The notes beneath the pieces were generated by a model. It saw only the letters and a list, made by a program, of their open reading frames with translations. It did not search any database and was not told the origin of the DNA. Shown in pieces: positions 23,309 to 29,952 of a stretch of DNA of 64,000 nucleotides (its first letter is position 1; each line of letters starts with the position of its first letter). The translations under genes were made by a program, and so were the position numbers. The DNA is from Actinomadura sp. NAK00032 (GTDB lineage Bacteria > Actinomycetota > Actinomycetes > Streptosporangiales > Streptosporangiaceae): assembly GCF_013364275.1 (NCBI RefSeq), contig NZ_CP054932.1, positions 2,170,001 through 2,234,000 on the forward strand. The letters run 5' to 3'.

Positions 23309-23503
23309 CGGGTGCTGATCCCGGCGCGGCCCGACTGCGCGGTGGTGAACCGCTTCGGCGGGCCGTCCCACCAGGAGGTCGTCGCGCTCCTGCTGGAGGC
23401 CGGGGCGGATCCGGAGCCGGCCGACCGCCAGGGCGCGACCCCGCTGCGGCACGCCGAGCGCGAGGGGCACGGCGAGATCGCGAAGCTGCTCCGCGACGCC
23501 TAG
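23303..23503 (+). pseudogene. ankyrin-repeat protein, C-terminal fragment
   Basis: Only the end of an ankyrin protein remains: NRFGGPSHQEVVALLLEAG, then ADPEPADRQGATPLRHAERE and GHGEIAKLLRDA before TAG. No start codon or earlier repeats are found upstream, where the opposite strand holds the kinase remnant. The junction with that remnant is near 23300. Confidence 0.65.
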
Positions 23504-23527
23504 CCCGGCCGGCCGGCGCCGGGCATG

Positions 23528-23565
23528 CGGAGACCCCCGGACCCTGGTGGGTGCGGGGGTCTCCG
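23528..23565. terminator. intrinsic terminator after moeZ
   Basis: CGGAGACCCCCG (23528-23539) pairs perfectly with 23554-23565 across a 14-nt loop. It lies 26 bp past the moeZ stop codon. Confidence 0.75.
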
Positions 23566-23570
23566 GCTCG

Positions 23571-23606
23571 CGTCGGTAGGACGGCCGGCGTCAGTAGGAC
23601 GGCTGG
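23571..23606. repeat. 18-bp tandem duplication over the moeZ stop codon
   Basis: cgtcggtaggacggccgg (23571-23588) is followed by cgtcagtaggacggctgg (23589-23606), a 16 of 18 match. The second copy contains the last codons and stop of moeZ; the first is its downstream echo. Confidence 0.6.
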
Positions 23607-24772
23607 CTCGGGTCGATCTGGTTGACCCAGGCCAGGACGCCGCCGCCGACGTGCACGGCGTCGGCGAAGCCGGCGCTCTTGACGACCGCGAGGGCCTCGG
23701 CGGAGCGGACGCCCGACTTGCAGTGCAGGACGATCTTCTTGTCCTGCGGCAGCCGCTCCAGGGCGGAGCCGTTCAGGAACTCGCCCTTCGGGATCAGTGT
23801 CGCGCCCGGGATCGAGACGATCTCGTACTCGTTGGGCTCGCGGACGTCCACCAGGAAGATGTCCTCGGCGCGGTCCTGCATGGCCTTGAGGTCGTGCACG
23901 GAGATCGTGGAGTCCTTGGCGGCCTCGGCGGCCTCGTCGGAGACGGCGCCGCAGAAGGCCTCGTAGTCCTCCAGCAGCTCGGTCTGCGTCGGGTTCTTGC
24001 CGCACAGCGGGCACTCGGGGTCCTTGCGGACCTTGACCGAGCGGTACGTCATCTCCAGCGCGTCGTAGATCATCAGGCGGCCGACGAGCGGCTCGCCGAT
24101 GCCGGTGAGCAGCTTGATGGCCTCGTTCACCTGGATCGAGCCGATGGACGAGCACAGCACGCCGAGCACCCCGCCCTCGGCGCAGGACGGCACCATGCCG
24201 GGCGGCGGCGGCTCGGGGTAGAGGCAGCGGTAGCAGGGGCCGTGCTCGGCCCAGAAGACCGACGCCTGGCCGTCGAAGCGGTAGATCGACCCCCACACGT
24301 ACGGCTTGCCGAGCAGGACGGCCGCGTCGTTCACCATGTAGCGGGTGGCGAAGTTGTCGGTGCCGTCCAGGATCAGGTCGTACTGGGAGAAGATGTCCAT
24401 GATGTTGTCGCGGTCGAGCGCGGTGTTGTGCACCACCACGTCGATCAGCGGGTTGATCTCACGGACGGTCTCGGCCGCCGACTCGACCTTCGGCTTGCCG
24501 AGGGACGACTGCCGGTGGATGATCTGCCGCTGCAGGTTGGACTCGTCCACGACGTCGAAGTCGATGACGCCGAGGGTGCCCACCCCGGCGGCGGCGAGGT
24601 AGAGCAGCGCGGGGGAGCCGAGCCCGCCGGCGCCCACGACCAGGACCTTCGCGTTCTTGAGGCGCTTCTGCCCGGACATGCCCACGTCGGGGATGATCAG
24701 GTGCCGCGAGTAGCGGTTGACCTCGTCGCGGGTGAGCTCCGCTGCGGGCTCGACCAGAGGTGGCAACGACAC
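23591..24772 (-). CDS. moeZ: adenylyltransferase/sulfurtransferase MoeZ (ThiF/MoeB domain plus rhodanese)
   Basis: The 393-residue protein has an N-terminal ThiF/MoeB E1-like domain (GAGGLGSPALLYLAAAGVG near residue 45, then DGTDNFATRY) with zinc cysteine pairs CYRC and CPLC. A C-terminal rhodanese domain follows with the persulfide cysteine in HCKSGVRSAE. It adenylates the C-terminal Gly of small sulfur carriers and transfers sulfur to them, serving molybdopterin, thiamine or cysteine (CysO) pathways and some thio-natural products. Length and domain order match actinobacterial MoeZ. A 193-bp gap separates it from the divergent csbD-like gene. Confidence 0.95.
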   Translation of the reverse strand: MSLPPLVEPAAELTRDEVNRYSRHLIIPDVGMSGQKRLKNAKVLVVGAGGLGSPALLYLAAAGVGTLGVIDFDVVDESNLQRQIIHRQSSLGKPKVESAAETVREINPLIDVVVHNTALDRDNIMDIFSQYDLILDGTDNFATRYMVNDAAVLLGKPYVWGSIYRFDGQASVFWAEHGPCYRCLYPEPPPPGMVPSCAEGGVLGVLCSSIGSIQVNEAIKLLTGIGEPLVGRLMIYDALEMTYRSVKVRKDPECPLCGKNPTQTELLEDYEAFCGAVSDEAAEAAKDSTISVHDLKAMQDRAEDIFLVDVREPNEYEIVSIPGATLIPKGEFLNGSALERLPQDKKIVLHCKSGVRSAEALAVVKSAGFADAVHVGGGVLAWVNQIDPSQPSY

Positions 24773-24965
24773 GGTGGGTGCTCCTGTGCTGACGCTCGGC
24801 TGTTAGGGAGGCGGGGCGTCCCGTCCTCCCACCGCACAACCTTGCCACGTCGCCCCGCATTCCCCGGGCGCCGCCCCCAGAACGCGCACGCGCGTGGCGG
24901 TCCAGGGGCACGCATGGGCCGTCCCGTAGCGGGCATGGGTCGCCCAACATACGGGAGGAGGAACC

Positions 24966-25166
24966 ATGAGCTTCCTCGACAAGCTCAAGAACAAGACCCA
25001 GAAGGCCATGGGCCAGGGCAAGGAAGAGGCCGGACGGCAGACCGGCGACCGGTCCATGGAGGCCGAGGGGCGCAGGGACCAGGCGGCCGGCGGCACCAAG
25101 CAGGTCGGCGAGAAGGCCAAGGACGCCGCCCAGGAGGCGCGCCGGACGTTCGGTACCGGGTCCTAG
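24966..25166 (+). CDS. CsbD family stress protein
   Basis: The 66-residue hydrophilic protein (MSFLDKLKNKTQKAMGQGKE start) is rich in Lys, Glu, Gln and Gly, with repeated short amphipathic helices, as in CsbD-like proteins. In Bacillus csbD belongs to the SigB general stress regulon; the biochemical role is not known. A very strong GGGAGGAGG ribosome site lies 5 nt before the ATG, so expression can be high. A perfect terminator follows at 25202. Confidence 0.85.
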   Translation: MSFLDKLKNKTQKAMGQGKEEAGRQTGDRSMEAEGRRDQAAGGTKQVGEKAKDAAQEARRTFGTGS

Positions 25167-25201
25167 CCCCGGGTACCGGGTTGTAGCGCTCCCGCAAGTG
25201 G

Positions 25202-25223
25202 AAGCCCCTCCGCGGAGGGGCTT
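25202..25223 (+). terminator. intrinsic terminator after the csbD-like gene
   Basis: AAGCCCCTCCG and its exact complement form a 22-bp uninterrupted palindrome, followed by a short T-run. It isolates the stress gene from the protease modules. Confidence 0.8.
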
Positions 25224-25284
25224 TCCGCTGCCTCGTACGCAATGACAGGTGGATTGTCGTAAAACACAGTTAATCTTGACTGTT

Positions 25285-26172
25285 GTGGCATTCCCGCCTC
25301 CCTTCCAGCAGCCGCCGCCCCCGCCGCGTCCTCCGTACGCCGGCCCGCCAGGGCCTCCGTACGCGGGCCGGCCAGGGCCTCCGTACGCGGGTCCCCCCGG
25401 TCCCCCGCCGCCGCCGGGCCGTCCCACGGTCCTCGGCCTGACCGGGCGCCAGTGGATGGTCGTGGCCCTCGTCGTCGGCTGCTGCTACTTCTTCACCACC
25501 GCGTTCTCGATGGTCGGAGCCTGGACGACCGTCAACCGCGAGCCCACGACCGCGGAGCTGCAGACGGCCGCGAACAAGGAGGTCGCGCGGCGCTGGCAGG
25601 CGTGGCCCGCGAGCCGGATCTTCCCCGACCGGATCCCCTACCGGCCCGTCGGCGACCACAGCGAGTACGCGTCCCGGACCGGCATCGTCCCCGACACCGG
25701 CTGCGCCCAGGCCGTGGACGAGGAGATCGCCGCCACGCTCGCCAAGTACGGCTGCCGGGCCGTCCTGCGCGCCACCTACACCGACCAGCTGCAGGGCGTC
25801 GTCGTCACCGTCGGGGTGATCGCGTTCCCCGACCCGTGGAAGGCCGACCGCGCGTTCAAGGAGCTGCCCGGCTCGCAGGGCCCGGGCGACGGCTCCCGCT
25901 CGGTGGCGCCCGCGCTGCACGCCGCCGCGTTCCCGGGGACGGCGTCGGCCCGGTTCACCGACGAGGCCCGGCAGGACCGGACGATCGACCGCGGCGGCCC
26001 GTACGTCGTGCTGACGGCGTCCGGGCAGTCCGACGGCCGGCCCGCGTCCGCGATCAAGAAGGCGCGGCCCGGCGAGCCGTTCGCCGTGGCCCCGCAGCTC
26101 GGCCACGCGGTCGCGCGGGCGCTGGCCTCCAAGGCGCTGCCCGACTGCGACGACCCGGAGTGGGAATGCTGA
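25285..26172 (+). CDS. membrane-anchored four-cysteine protein, partner of the downstream protease (module A)
   Basis: I do not recognise a named family. I prefer the GTG at 25285 (an upstream ATG at 25249 is open too). The first 45 residues are a Pro-rich cytoplasmic tail with PPYAG repeats, followed by one membrane helix (WMVVALVVGCCYFF) and an outer domain of about 210 residues. That domain has four cysteines near residues 139, 155, 287 and 295 (the last residue), and conserved CAQA, GCRAVLRATY, LQGVVVTVGV and EWEC stretches. The second module's partner shares all four cysteines and these motifs. The stop overlaps the protease start by 7 nt (ATGCTGA), so translation is coupled. It could be a chaperone, inhibitor or substrate adaptor. 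Confidence 0.8.
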   Translation: MAFPPPFQQPPPPPRPPYAGPPGPPYAGRPGPPYAGPPGPPPPPGRPTVLGLTGRQWMVVALVVGCCYFFTTAFSMVGAWTTVNREPTTAELQTAANKEVARRWQAWPASRIFPDRIPYRPVGDHSEYASRTGIVPDTGCAQAVDEEIAATLAKYGCRAVLRATYTDQLQGVVVTVGVIAFPDPWKADRAFKELPGSQGPGDGSRSVAPALHAAAFPGTASARFTDEARQDRTIDRGGPYVVLTASGQSDGRPASAIKKARPGEPFAVAPQLGHAVARALASKALPDCDDPEWEC

Positions 26173-27518
26173 CGCGCGCGCGGACGGCCGCCGCCCTGGC
26201 GGCGGGAGCCCTGGCCGGGAGCTGGCTGCTGCCCGTCCCGGCGCACGCGGACGAGGTCCGCGACCGGCAGCGGCCCATCCTGAACCTCCTCGGCATGGAC
26301 GCCGCCTGGAAGGTCACCAAGGGCGCCGGGGTGACGGTCGCCGTCGTCGACTCCGGCGTCGACCCGAAGCAGGCGGACCTGCGCGGCAAGGTCACCACCG
26401 GGCCCAACATGCTCGCCAAGGTCGACCGCGGCAGCACGCCCGCGCGGCTGCACGGCACCGGGATGGCGTCGCTGATCGCCGGGCAGGGGCACGGGCCGGG
26501 CGGCCGCTCCGGGATCATCGGGATCGCCCCGCAGGCCCGCATCCTCGCCATCCGCGCGATCGGCGAGCCGGAGGACGCCAGCTACGCCCGGTACCGGACG
26601 TCGGAGCAGGCGGAGACGTCGGTGGCGCGCGGCATCCGCTACGCCGCCGACCACGGCGCCGACGTCATCAACCTCTCGCTCGGCCGCGAGGACGAGACGC
26701 CCGAGGAGCGCGAGGCGGTCGGCTACGCGATCGGCAAGGGCGCCGTGGTGGTGTCGGCGGTCGGCAACGACGGCGACGAGCAGCGGCTGCTGGACGACGA
26801 CGGCTTCGCGCCCTACTCCTACCCGGCGTCCTATCCCGGCGTCATCGCGGTCGCGGCGACGACGGCCGGGCACGCCCGCGCGCCGTTCTCCAACCGCAAC
26901 TACTCGGTGGTGCTGTCCGCGCCGGGCGCCGGGCTGCCCGTCGCCGGGCCCGGCGGCCGGTACTTCGTCAGCTCCGGCACCAGCGACGCCAGCGCGGTCG
27001 TGTCCGGGATCGCCGCGCTCATCCGTGCCAAGCACCCGGACATGGCGCCCGCGCTGGTGTCGCAGGCGCTGGTGCAGAGCGCCCGCGGCGGGCCGAAGGG
27101 CGGCTACGACCCGGAGATCGGGTTCGGCGAGGTGCACGCGGCCCGCGCGCTGACGGCGGCGGACGGGCTCGCGGCGGCGAAGCCGGGCCCCGCGAAGGGC
27201 AAGCCCGCCGGCGAGCGGTTCGGCGCGGGCGACCCCGGGCCGGTGCCGATCATCGACCATCCCGCCTGGGTCCGCTGGTTGATCGGCGTGATCCTGGTGC
27301 TCGGCATCTGCGGGGCCGTCGGCGGGGGCGGGATCGCGATGGCGTTCCGGCGCCGCCATCCCAAGCCCGCGGCCGGCCCGCCTTCCGGCCCGGCCGCACC
27401 CCCCGGTCCGCCGCCCGGGCAGCTGCCCGGCCGGCCGTACGGGCCGCCGCCGCGCGCGCCGTACGGCGCGCCGGAGCAGCCCCCGCCGCGCGGCGCGTCG
27501 CCGGCGCCCCCGTACTGA
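26166..27518 (+). CDS. mycosin-like subtilase (S8), membrane-anchored (module A)
   Basis: The 450-residue protein has a signal peptide (cleavage near AHA, residue 28) and a subtilisin domain with the full triad: Asp62 (VVDSGVD), His96 (LHGTGMAS) and Ser near 271 (SGTSDASA). Asn of the oxyanion hole is in SAVGNDGDE. One C-terminal membrane helix (LIGVILVLGICGAVGGGG) and a Pro-rich cytoplasmic tail with PYGPPPRAPYG repeats follow. The layout is that of type VII secretion mycosins, but no ESX/EccB-E or WXG100 genes lie nearby. There is no long propeptide between signal and catalytic domain. It is translated with the preceding four-cysteine protein. Confidence 0.92.
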   Translation: MLTRARTAAALAAGALAGSWLLPVPAHADEVRDRQRPILNLLGMDAAWKVTKGAGVTVAVVDSGVDPKQADLRGKVTTGPNMLAKVDRGSTPARLHGTGMASLIAGQGHGPGGRSGIIGIAPQARILAIRAIGEPEDASYARYRTSEQAETSVARGIRYAADHGADVINLSLGREDETPEEREAVGYAIGKGAVVVSAVGNDGDEQRLLDDDGFAPYSYPASYPGVIAVAATTAGHARAPFSNRNYSVVLSAPGAGLPVAGPGGRYFVSSGTSDASAVVSGIAALIRAKHPDMAPALVSQALVQSARGGPKGGYDPEIGFGEVHAARALTAADGLAAAKPGPAKGKPAGERFGAGDPGPVPIIDHPAWVRWLIGVILVLGICGAVGGGGIAMAFRRRHPKPAAGPPSGPAAPPGPPPGQLPGRPYGPPPRAPYGAPEQPPPRGASPAPPY

Positions 27519-27543
27519 TCTCCGTTGGGCTACGCTCCGCTGC

Positions 27544-28293
27544 GTGGCGCGCGCTGACATCTCCGCCCCGGGCACCGAGACGGAACCGGGGCGGTGGCGG
27601 GTGTCGCGCCGGACGGCGGCGCTGGTCGCCGCGTCCGCGTGCGCGACCGTCCTCGTCGTCGCCGCGGTGCGGCTGTCGGCGGAGCTGACCCGCGGCCCGA
27701 CGCCCGCCGAGCGCGCCGCCGCCGCGGCGGCCGAGGTGGCGGGCCGGTACCGGGCGTGGCCCGCCGGGCGGATCTTCCCCGCCGGGATCCCGTACACGCT
27801 CGGCCAGTCGTCCCCGGCGACGGCCCGCCGGGTCGGGATCGGCGCCGACACCCGCTGCGCCCAGGCCGCCGACGGCGCGCTCGCCCGCTCCCTCGCGGCC
27901 CGCGGCTGCCGCGCCGTGCTCCGCGCCACCTACCTCGACCAGACGCAGGGGCTCGTGGTGACCGTCGGGGTGGCGGTGTTCCCGGACGAGCGGTCCGCGC
28001 GCGGGGCGGTCGAGTGGTTCCCGCACGGCGCGCCCCGGCCCGGCCTGCGGGCGCTGCCGTTCGAGGGGTCGGTCGCCGCCCGGTTCGGCGACGCGGCCCG
28101 GCAGGCGGCCGCCGCCGCGCAGCGCGGCCCGTACGTGGTCGCCGCGACCGCCGGGTACGCCGACGGGCGCCCCGCGCTGCGCGGCCCGCTCGCCGACCTC
28201 GCCGAACTCGCGCCGCAGCTGGTGCGCGCCGTGCTCGCCCCGCTGGCTGCCCCGGCGGAGGTCCGCTGCGGCGACCGGGAGTGGCGATGCTGA
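27544..28293 (+). CDS. membrane-anchored four-cysteine protein, partner of the downstream protease (module B)
   Basis: The 249-residue paralogue of the gene at 25285 starts at a GTG. It has a shorter N-terminal tail without PPYAG repeats, one membrane helix (AALVAASACATVLVVAA) and the same outer domain. The matching motifs are RCAQAADG, RGCRAVLRATYLDQTQG, VVTVGVAVFP and a final CGDREWRC, so all four outer cysteines are kept, the last again as the final residue. As in module A the stop and the protease start overlap by 7 nt with the same ATGCTGA string. The conserved cysteines and coupling argue for a fixed protein pair. No known domain is evident. Confidence 0.8.
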   Translation: MARADISAPGTETEPGRWRVSRRTAALVAASACATVLVVAAVRLSAELTRGPTPAERAAAAAAEVAGRYRAWPAGRIFPAGIPYTLGQSSPATARRVGIGADTRCAQAADGALARSLAARGCRAVLRATYLDQTQGLVVTVGVAVFPDERSARGAVEWFPHGAPRPGLRALPFEGSVAARFGDAARQAAAAAQRGPYVVAATAGYADGRPALRGPLADLAELAPQLVRAVLAPLAAPAEVRCGDREWRC

Positions 28294-29576
28294 GACGCGT
28301 CACCGCCGCGCTGGCCGCCGCCGCGCTCCTCGCCCTTCCCGCCCTCACCGCGCCGCCCGCCCGCGCCGACGGTGTTGTTCGTGAGGGGGCGACCCCCCAC
28401 ACCCCCCGGTTCGCGCCCGGCTCTGATCAGGTACGGGACGCCGTGACGCCCGTCCTGGAGTCCCTGAACGTGCCGCGGGCGTGGACGATGGCGAAGGGGC
28501 GCGGCGTGACCGTCGCCGTCCTGGACTCGGGCGTGGACGCCGACCAGGCCGACCTCGTGGGATCGGTCACCGTGGGCCCCGACCTCACCCGCGGCGCCGG
28601 GCCGGCGGGGGCCCGGCCGAAGCGGCTGCACGGCACCAACATGGCGTCCATCATCGCCGGGCACGGCCACGGCCCCGGCGGCGCGCTGGGGATGATCGGC
28701 GTCGCGCCCGAGGCGCGGCTGCTGTCGCTGCGGGTCATCCTGGAGCGGGACGAGCCGGGGTTCGCCGAGTTCACCGGCGCCGAGCGGTTCGCCGGGACGA
28801 TCGCCGACGGCATCCGGTACGCGGTCGACCACGGCGCCGACGTGATCAACCTGTCGCTGGGCCGCTCGTACCCGACGGCGCGCGAGCGGGACGCCGTCGC
28901 CTACGCCGTCCGCCGCAATGTCGTGGTGGTCGCCGCGGCCGGGAACAACAACGCCGAGGGCAGCCCCGGAGGCGTGAAGGGGAAGGGGCGCCCCTCCGCG
29001 AAGTACTTCTATCCGGCGTCGTTCCCCGGGGTCATCTCCGTCGCCGCCGTGGACGCGCAGGGGCGACACGCCGGGTTCTCCAACCGCAACTCCGGCGTGG
29101 TCGTGTCCGCGCCCGGCGTGCAGGTCATCGGCGCCGGCCCGGACGGGCGGTACTGGATCGGGGACGGCACGAGCCCCGCGACCGCGTTCGTGTCCGGCAT
29201 CGCCGCGCTCATCAGGTCGCGGCACCCCGGCCTCGCGCCCGCGCTGGTCACGCAGGCGATCGTGGCGAGCACCGGGAACCGGCCGGCGCGCGGCTACGAC
29301 CGGGGCGTCGGGTTCGGGACGGTGGACGCCGCCGCCGCGCTCGCCGCCTCCGACGGGCTCGCGGGCGCCCGGATGAGCGGCGCCGGGCTGCCGGCCGAAC
29401 GCCGGTTCGCGGACGGGCCCGTCCGGCCGGTCCAGGCGGTGCACCGCTCGGGCGGGCTCGTCCTCGCCTACGTGCTGGCCTGCCTGGTGTCCCTGTTCGG
29501 CCTGGCGGGCGCCGCGGTGTTCCTGCGCGGCGCGCCGCGCGATCCGGGAGAATCGTCGGATGCCGTTCGAACCTGA
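28287..29576 (+). CDS. mycosin-like subtilase (S8), membrane-anchored (module B)
   Basis: The 429-residue protein has a signal peptide (LLALPALTAPPARADG) and a complete subtilase triad: Asp in VAVLDSGVD, His in LHGTNMASIIAG, Ser in DGTSPATAF. The oxyanion Asn lies in AAGNNNAEG. A single C-terminal helix (LVLAYVLACLVSLFGLAGAAV) anchors it. Compared with the module A protease it has no Pro-rich tail and carries a different insert after the signal peptide, so substrate or location may differ. Its 3' end overlaps the ATL gene by 17 bp, tying the accessory module to the conserved backbone. Confidence 0.92.
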   Translation: MLRRVTAALAAAALLALPALTAPPARADGVVREGATPHTPRFAPGSDQVRDAVTPVLESLNVPRAWTMAKGRGVTVAVLDSGVDADQADLVGSVTVGPDLTRGAGPAGARPKRLHGTNMASIIAGHGHGPGGALGMIGVAPEARLLSLRVILERDEPGFAEFTGAERFAGTIADGIRYAVDHGADVINLSLGRSYPTARERDAVAYAVRRNVVVVAAAGNNNAEGSPGGVKGKGRPSAKYFYPASFPGVISVAAVDAQGRHAGFSNRNSGVVVSAPGVQVIGAGPDGRYWIGDGTSPATAFVSGIAALIRSRHPGLAPALVTQAIVASTGNRPARGYDRGVGFGTVDAAAALAASDGLAGARMSGAGLPAERRFADGPVRPVQAVHRSGGLVLAYVLACLVSLFGLAGAAVFLRGAPRDPGESSDAVRT

Positions 29577-29868
29577 CGAGTACGCCGAGGCGGTGCTGGA
29601 CGCGGTGGAGAGCATCCCGCCGGGCCGGGTGCTGTCCTACGGCGACATCGCCGAGCTGGTCGGGCGCGGCGGGCCCCGGCAGGTCGGCCGGGTCATGTCG
29701 CTGTACGGGGGAGCCGTCCCGTGGTGGCGGGTGATCCGCGCCGACGGGAGCCCGCCGCAGTGCCACGAGCGCCGCGCCCACGAGCACTACCGCGAGGAGG
29801 GGACGCCGCTCCGCCCGGACGGCGTGAAGGTCGACATCAAGCGGGCGCGGTGGTCAGGTCCGTCCTGA
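29560..29868 (+). CDS. alkyltransferase-like protein (ATL, MGMT family without the acceptor cysteine)
   Basis: The 102-residue protein has the MGMT DNA-binding fold (GRVLSYGDIAELVGRGGPRQ), but the PCHR active site is replaced by PWWR at residues 54-57. It therefore cannot accept alkyl groups. ATLs are known to bind O6-alkylguanine, flip it out and hand the lesion to nucleotide excision repair. The gene overlaps the upstream protease and lies 84 bp before adnA. The ATL-AdnAB order matches M. tuberculosis Rv3204-Rv3201c, so it is part of the conserved repair block. Confidence 0.9.
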   Translation: MPFEPDEYAEAVLDAVESIPPGRVLSYGDIAELVGRGGPRQVGRVMSLYGGAVPWWRVIRADGSPPQCHERRAHEHYREEGTPLRPDGVKVDIKRARWSGPS

Positions 29869-29952
29869 GCGGGCCGGGTGTGGTTTTTCTCCCTGGCGAC
29901 ATGCGTGCGTTGTGGTCAGAACCGTCCCGGTGATCTGTTCCAATGAACTGTT

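Noticed and set aside
18522..24296. A single open frame of 1924 codons on the minus strand
   Set aside because: It is the GH89 gene read through upstream, then the lysozyme remnant and antisense of the moeZ region. Signal peptide, ribosome site and domain limits put the real start at 21551; the rest has no coherent protein.
25320..25420. DNA tandem repeat ggcctccgtacgc-like before the membrane helix
   Set aside because: It encodes the PPYAG repeats of the cytoplasmic tail, so it is protein-level low complexity and not a separate element.
26166..29576. Type VII secretion (ESX) locus suggested by two mycosin-like proteases
   Set aside because: No EccB-E, FtsK/SpoIIIE-type EccC or WXG100 genes are found on either side.
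29560..29868. Active O6-methylguanine methyltransferase
   Set aside because: The acceptor cysteine is replaced (PWWR), so the protein is an ATL and cannot accept alkyl groups.
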